Below, piece after piece: positions 6,968-9,932 of a stretch of DNA of 9,932 nt. Made by a program: the position numbers and the translations under genes. The stretch's first letter is position 1; every line of letters starts with the position of its first letter. Origin of the DNA: CAYYIS01 sp964470965 (GTDB lineage: Bacteria; JAAXHH01; JABIQT01); assembly GCA_964470965.1 (NCBI GenBank), contig CAYYIS010000088.1, positions 1 to 9,932 on the forward strand, written 5' to 3'. Below the pieces are notes generated by a model that saw nothing but the letters and a program-made list of their open reading frames with translations, was not told where the DNA came from and ran no database searches.

Positions 6968-7636
6968 ATGTGTCTGGCGTCAGGGCGGCTTGGAGACATT
7001 CTAAAACCTCTATTTCGGATGATGCATCTCATCATACCGGAGTGGGAACCGGTTCTCAGGAAATGGGTAGCAACCCAAGAGGCAGAACGTAAGAGCCAGA
7101 AGCATGATACAATAGAGGGCCGTATCATATAGAAGGTATATGACAACAGAAACCATCGGCTGGCCGATGGCAGGTTAAAGGTAAGTTATGTAACAGACGG
7201 CCTTAATCATCTTCCGCCAGAGAGCGGCAAGTTCTCATCCCAGTTTATCGGTAAGAAATTACGATCTATAGGATTTGAGGCAGGAACCCTCCTTGAAGAT
7301 GGAAAGACAATAGTAGTAAAAGATAAAATGTTGAATAGGGTCGCAGACCGGTACGGTGTGAATATGGTACCCACACTCTCAGAAACGTCAGAAACGTCAG
7401 TTTTCAGCGTTGTGGATGATTCTGATTTGTTATCAATGGACTCGGTGCGGACGCTTACAGAAGCATTGGACGACGAGGTTATCCCACCTACTGATAATGC
7501 GCCATCTGAGAAGATCCCTAAACTTATAGATGCATGCTCATGCTGTGGGAAGACCGACTGGTGGGCAGGTCGTTTTGGCAATAAGATATGTAATACATGT
7601 CACCCTAAATCAGTGCAACAGTTGGAGGCGAGATAG
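6968..7636 (+). pseudogene. C-terminal remnant of a mobile-element primase/helicase-like protein, interrupted by an in-frame TAG
   Basis: Frame 2 carries 54 codons from an ATG at 6968, a TAG at 7130-7132, then 167 further open codons to a TAG at 7634-7636. The two halves read as one protein. ASGRLGDILKPLFRMMHLI and an Arg/Glu-rich helix precede the stop. A LADGRLKVSYVTDGLN stretch, a winged-helix-like QFIGKKLRSIGFEAG with VVKDKMLNRVADRYGV, an acidic linker and a terminal zinc ribbon follow it. The ribbon cysteines are CSCCGKTDWW and ICNTCHP. This order resembles the C-terminal end of DUF3987/primase-helicase-type proteins of plasmids and prophages; that assignment is from memory of the family. 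The ATPase/primase region that should precede is missing, and the left edge is uncertain: the frame is open further left but looks non-coding. Truncation plus nonsense points to decay. Confidence 0.6.
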
Positions 7637-7891
7637 TCGCTACAGGGGCCGCCTTGAGCCGTTTTAGTGTATCGCGTAGGGCTTTGTCCTATCAATTACA
7701 AGAAACTATGGAGATTTGTGGCCGGTGGCCACTTCTGCGGGAGTGACTCGAGAGGGTTTTTCACGCGAGAGGTTTCCAAGTTGTGGACCCGGTCCACATT
7801 TGCCATTTGTAAAATCCACCAGGACCAGAGGTCTAAAGAAACGAGAACACCGACAGGCAAGGTGTCAAGGTATTACACTGCAGAATGTTCG
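7637..7891. other. Convergent intergenic region with two short hairpins
   Basis: These 255 bases lie between the + strand remnant and the stop of the PQQ dehydrogenase gene. Open frames here (7667-7900 and 7716-7919, +) show no recognisable protein character and run into the dehydrogenase gene, so they are not called. Two perfect inverted repeats are present: 7718-7723 with 7727-7732 (GTGGCC/GGCCAC, 3-base loop) and 7782-7788 with 7792-7798 (TGTGGAC/GTCCACA, 3-base loop). Neither is followed by a long T-run on either strand. They could act as a weak bidirectional terminator for the convergent genes. Confidence 0.45.
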
Positions 7892-9781
7892 TCAAGGTAA
7901 CGCAAATGCCATCACATAATCACCGGTGGACAGCCCCATCTTGCCATGGCCTCCGACTGCTATAACTATGTACTGTTTCTCGTCCAACTCGTAGCTCATG
8001 GGTGTTGCAATGGCACTTAGGGGCAACTCTGTATTCCAAAGCACCTCGCCAGTGTCAATGTCAAATGCTCTGAACATACTGTCTATGGTCGCGCCAAGAA
8101 AAACCAGACCGCCCGCCGTGATCATAGGCCCACCCGCATTCGGCAGGCCTATTGTTTGGCCGTTTACTTCCCCAATTGGTACTTCCCAGCGCATCTCGCC
8201 AGATGACAGGTCCACTGCGGCCAGTGTGCCCCAAGGTGGTGGGTTTATGAAAAGTGTTTTTCTCTTCATCGCGTAAGGCGCTTCGCGTTGGGCACCAAAC
8301 TCAAAGTCACCCTCCTCTCGACGTGTCTGATCAAAGCTACCTCGTGGGATAAGCTGGACCAGGGTAGCTATCCGACTTGTGTTTGCTACCAGAAGTTGGC
8401 GTTCCGGATCGAATGCAACGCTACCCCAGTTCGTCCCGGCGGCATTTCCTGGATACATAATAGTACCTTCAAGACTAGGTGGCGTGAAAATACCGTTAGA
8501 GCGATGCTTCCCCATGAGTTCCCGATTTTCCTCACGTTCGGTATCGGTGCGGCCCCAGGCATCGGCGGAGGTAAGCGGACCTTGGGGCATCAGAAGCGGC
8601 AGCGTCGAAAACGGCTGGGTCTCCCATGTGCGTTCGCCGGGTACGTCAGTTTGTGGAACAGGCCGCTCCTCGACAGGGAAAATTGGCTGTCCTGTCTCAC
8701 GATGCAGGAGAAAGAGCGACCCCATCTTTGTGGCCTGCGCCACCGCCGGAATGCGTTGCCCGTCGTGCGTAATCGTGACAAGAACAGGCTGGGCGGCTAT
8801 GTCGTAGTCCCACAGGTCGTGATGGACAGTCTGGAAATGCCAGACAACTGCTCCTGTGGATGCACGAAGGGCTACTACTGAATTGGCATACCGGTTATCT
8901 CCTGATCGCAATCCCCCGTAGAAATCTGGACTAGGGCTACTTGTGGGAACAAATACAAGATTGCGCTCAGGGTCTGCGGAGATGATGGACCAAGCATTGG
9001 CACCACCGACAGGCCCAGTGTATTCCTCGTCAGAACGAAGAGGGTTCCAGGCCCAGCGGAGTACCCCTGTACGCGCATCGAAGGCGCGAACGATGCCGTG
9101 GCCAGTATCGGCATGCCAGTTGTCGCCTATTGATGAGCCAACAACAACCAGATCATTGATGATAGCCGGCGGAGACGTGACCTGGTAATCTACTCTGCTT
9201 TTGACACCCAAGCCTTCCGTTAAATCAACCTGGCCATCATCTCCGAAGTCCTCGCAGGGTACTCCCGTTGCGGCGTCTATCGCGATGAGCCGGGCGTCGA
9301 TAGTTCCGATGAAGATACGCCCCGCCCGGGAATTATTGACTTCGGCATTATGCCATACCGAGACGCCGCGTGACGTTACTTCAGAATACCGCTTTGTCCG
9401 GTCAACTTTAGGATCATAAACCCAACATTCTTCACCAGTTTCTGGGTCCAGCGCTATCACTTTGCCAAAAGCAGTGCTAAAATACAGTGTGCCATCAAAT
9501 AGGATGGGGGTTGCTTCGAAGGTAAGTTTTTCCTTTACCGGGCTTCCCTGTCCCAGCTCCCCTGTACGGTAGGTCCAAACTCGCTCTAAACGCTGAACGT
9601 TAATCCGATTAACTTGGTCCAATTGGGCGTAGCGCGTACCGCCAGCGTCCCCGCCATGAGCATGCCAATCTGAGTATGAACTATGATCAGATTCCTGAGA
9701 CGATTGCGTATCTAGACAATTCGACAGTAATATGCCCAATAGGAAGATCGGTACAAAAATCCAATCAAATTTCCATGGCAT
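7892..9781 (-). CDS. PQQ-dependent dehydrogenase, membrane glucose dehydrogenase-like beta-propeller
   Basis: A complete 629-residue quinoprotein. The N-terminal stretch (hydrophobic FVPIFLLGILLSNC, 9-22) is an export signal and may be a lipoprotein signal with C22, although Asn at -1 is atypical. The rest is an eight-bladed PQQ propeller. It starts with DWHAHGGDAGGTRYAQLDQV (38-57) and has repeated tryptophan-docking blades such as VIALDPETGEECWVYDP and AFDARTGVLRWAW. The active-site region VHHDLWDYDIAAQP (319-332) and ATKMGSLFLLHRETG (K352) match the glucose dehydrogenase type, where an Asp and a Lys contact substrate and PQQ. The end is GGHGKMGLSTGDYVMAFALP. It probably oxidises a sugar or alcohol outside the cytoplasmic membrane. 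The five-helix membrane domain of Gcd and a cytochrome c domain are both absent, so the electron acceptor is unknown. AAAGGA lies 11 bases before the ATG. Stop is TGA. Confidence 0.92.
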   Translation of the reverse strand: MPWKFDWIFVPIFLLGILLSNCLDTQSSQESDHSSYSDWHAHGGDAGGTRYAQLDQVNRINVQRLERVWTYRTGELGQGSPVKEKLTFEATPILFDGTLYFSTAFGKVIALDPETGEECWVYDPKVDRTKRYSEVTSRGVSVWHNAEVNNSRAGRIFIGTIDARLIAIDAATGVPCEDFGDDGQVDLTEGLGVKSRVDYQVTSPPAIINDLVVVGSSIGDNWHADTGHGIVRAFDARTGVLRWAWNPLRSDEEYTGPVGGANAWSIISADPERNLVFVPTSSPSPDFYGGLRSGDNRYANSVVALRASTGAVVWHFQTVHHDLWDYDIAAQPVLVTITHDGQRIPAVAQATKMGSLFLLHRETGQPIFPVEERPVPQTDVPGERTWETQPFSTLPLLMPQGPLTSADAWGRTDTEREENRELMGKHRSNGIFTPPSLEGTIMYPGNAAGTNWGSVAFDPERQLLVANTSRIATLVQLIPRGSFDQTRREEGDFEFGAQREAPYAMKRKTLFINPPPWGTLAAVDLSSGEMRWEVPIGEVNGQTIGLPNAGGPMITAGGLVFLGATIDSMFRAFDIDTGEVLWNTELPLSAIATPMSYELDEKQYIVIAVGGHGKMGLSTGDYVMAFALP

Positions 9782-9840
9782 GTTTCTAATAATCCTTTCA
9801 AGGGTTAAAGCTACAGAAACCTCGAAATAGGATTGATACG

Positions 9841-9932
9841 CTACTTCAGCAGCGTCATCCTCTTGGTTACGGTATACCCGCTGCCGCTGGTGATACGGTA
9901 CAGGTATATACCGCTGGCCACGCCGGTGCCTG
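9841..9932 (-). CDS. C-terminal end of a probable type IX-secreted protein (sorting domain tail, partial)
   Basis: The frame enters from the right edge and codes for 29 residues before a TAG at 9841-9843. It reads GVASGIYLYRI, a short Ser/Gly turn, then YTVTKRMTLLK. This is the classic ending of T9SS type A C-terminal sorting domains (Por_Secre_tail, or the related FlgD-Ig-like fold): an L/V-x-SG-x-Y-x-Y/L-R strand followed by K/R-hydrophobic-LLK at the terminus. Such tails direct proteins through the outer membrane by the Por machinery in FCB bacteria. The cargo domain lies outside the window. The stop is 59 bases before the PQQ dehydrogenase ATG in the same orientation, so the two may be co-transcribed. 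The frame is too short to appear in automated ORF lists and is called on motif. Confidence 0.75.
   Translation of the reverse strand, partial: GTGVASGIYLYRITSGSGYTVTKRMTLLK

Larger units (their letters stand above)
5847..7891. other. AT-richer accessory patch, probable degraded integrated element
   Basis: The patch lies between sucA and the PQQ dehydrogenase gene. A sampled line at 6001-6060 is 38% G+C, against 55% (4681-4740) and 67% (4501-4560) in sucA. Its genes are short, lack ribosome binding sites and are interrupted by in-frame stops on both strands. The only recognisable content is a mobile-element-type replication protein end and two zinc-binding modules. No integrase, transposase, tRNA or matching terminal repeats were found, so the boundaries are approximate and the element type is unknown. 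Confidence 0.5.

Noticed and set aside
7104..7128. 7-bp inverted repeat ATGATAC/GTATCAT just before the in-frame TAG at 7130
   Set aside because: Considered as a readthrough or PYLIS-like signal. Pyrrolysine signals lie after the codon, the arms are AT-rich and short with an 11-base loop, and the gene ends at another TAG. Chance is likely.
7382..7400. 9-bp tandem repeat AGAAACGTC x2 in the + remnant
   Set aside because: It simply encodes a repeated Ser-Glu-Thr in the low-complexity linker; two copies are not a meaningful array.
7667..7919. Two overlapping + frames (77 and 67 codons) in the convergent spacer
   Set aside because: They contain no recognisable motif, lack ribosome binding sites and run antisense into the end of the PQQ dehydrogenase gene.

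Overview
The window looks like a chromosomal segment of a bacterium from the FCB superphylum (Bacteroidota, Calditrichota, Latescibacterota, Marinimicrobia and relatives). The main clue is a reading frame cut by the right edge. It ends in a tail typical of type IX secretion (Por) sorting domains, a system largely confined to that group. The metabolic genes are moderately GC-rich: two 60-base lines sampled inside sucA are 55 and 67% G+C. Assignment below this level is not possible from the sequence alone.

Layout, left to right. The last 33 codons of upp (uracil phosphoribosyltransferase) enter on the + strand. Convergent to it is a tight minus-strand cluster, read from right to left: sucA (2-oxoglutarate dehydrogenase E1), sucB (dihydrolipoyl succinyltransferase E2), a small unknown reading frame, and an isopenicillin-N-synthase-like 2-oxoglutarate/Fe(II) oxygenase. 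sucA and sucB are separated by 84 bases that hold an 11-bp perfect inverted repeat starting at the sucA stop codon. The small frame and the oxygenase overlap by ATGA. SucA and SucB carry out the first two steps of 2-oxoglutarate oxidation in the TCA cycle; the E3 (lpd) and sucCD genes are not in the window. The oxygenase probably uses the same 2-oxo acid as co-substrate.

Upstream of sucA is an AT-richer accessory patch, about 5.8-7.9 kb (one sampled line is 38% G+C). It holds broken-looking genes. On the minus strand, three consecutive open stretches lie in one frame, separated only by TAA codons, and the last ends in a four-cysteine zinc-finger-like module. On the + strand, two stretches lie in one frame, separated by a single TAG. 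Together they look like the C-terminal part of a mobile-element primase/helicase-type protein ending in a zinc ribbon. I read this patch as the remains of an integrated element.

The right end carries a complete minus-strand PQQ-dependent dehydrogenase of the membrane glucose dehydrogenase type with an N-terminal export signal. It is followed by the C-terminal end of a probable T9SS-secreted protein. No rRNA, tRNA, CRISPR array or intact transposase is visible.
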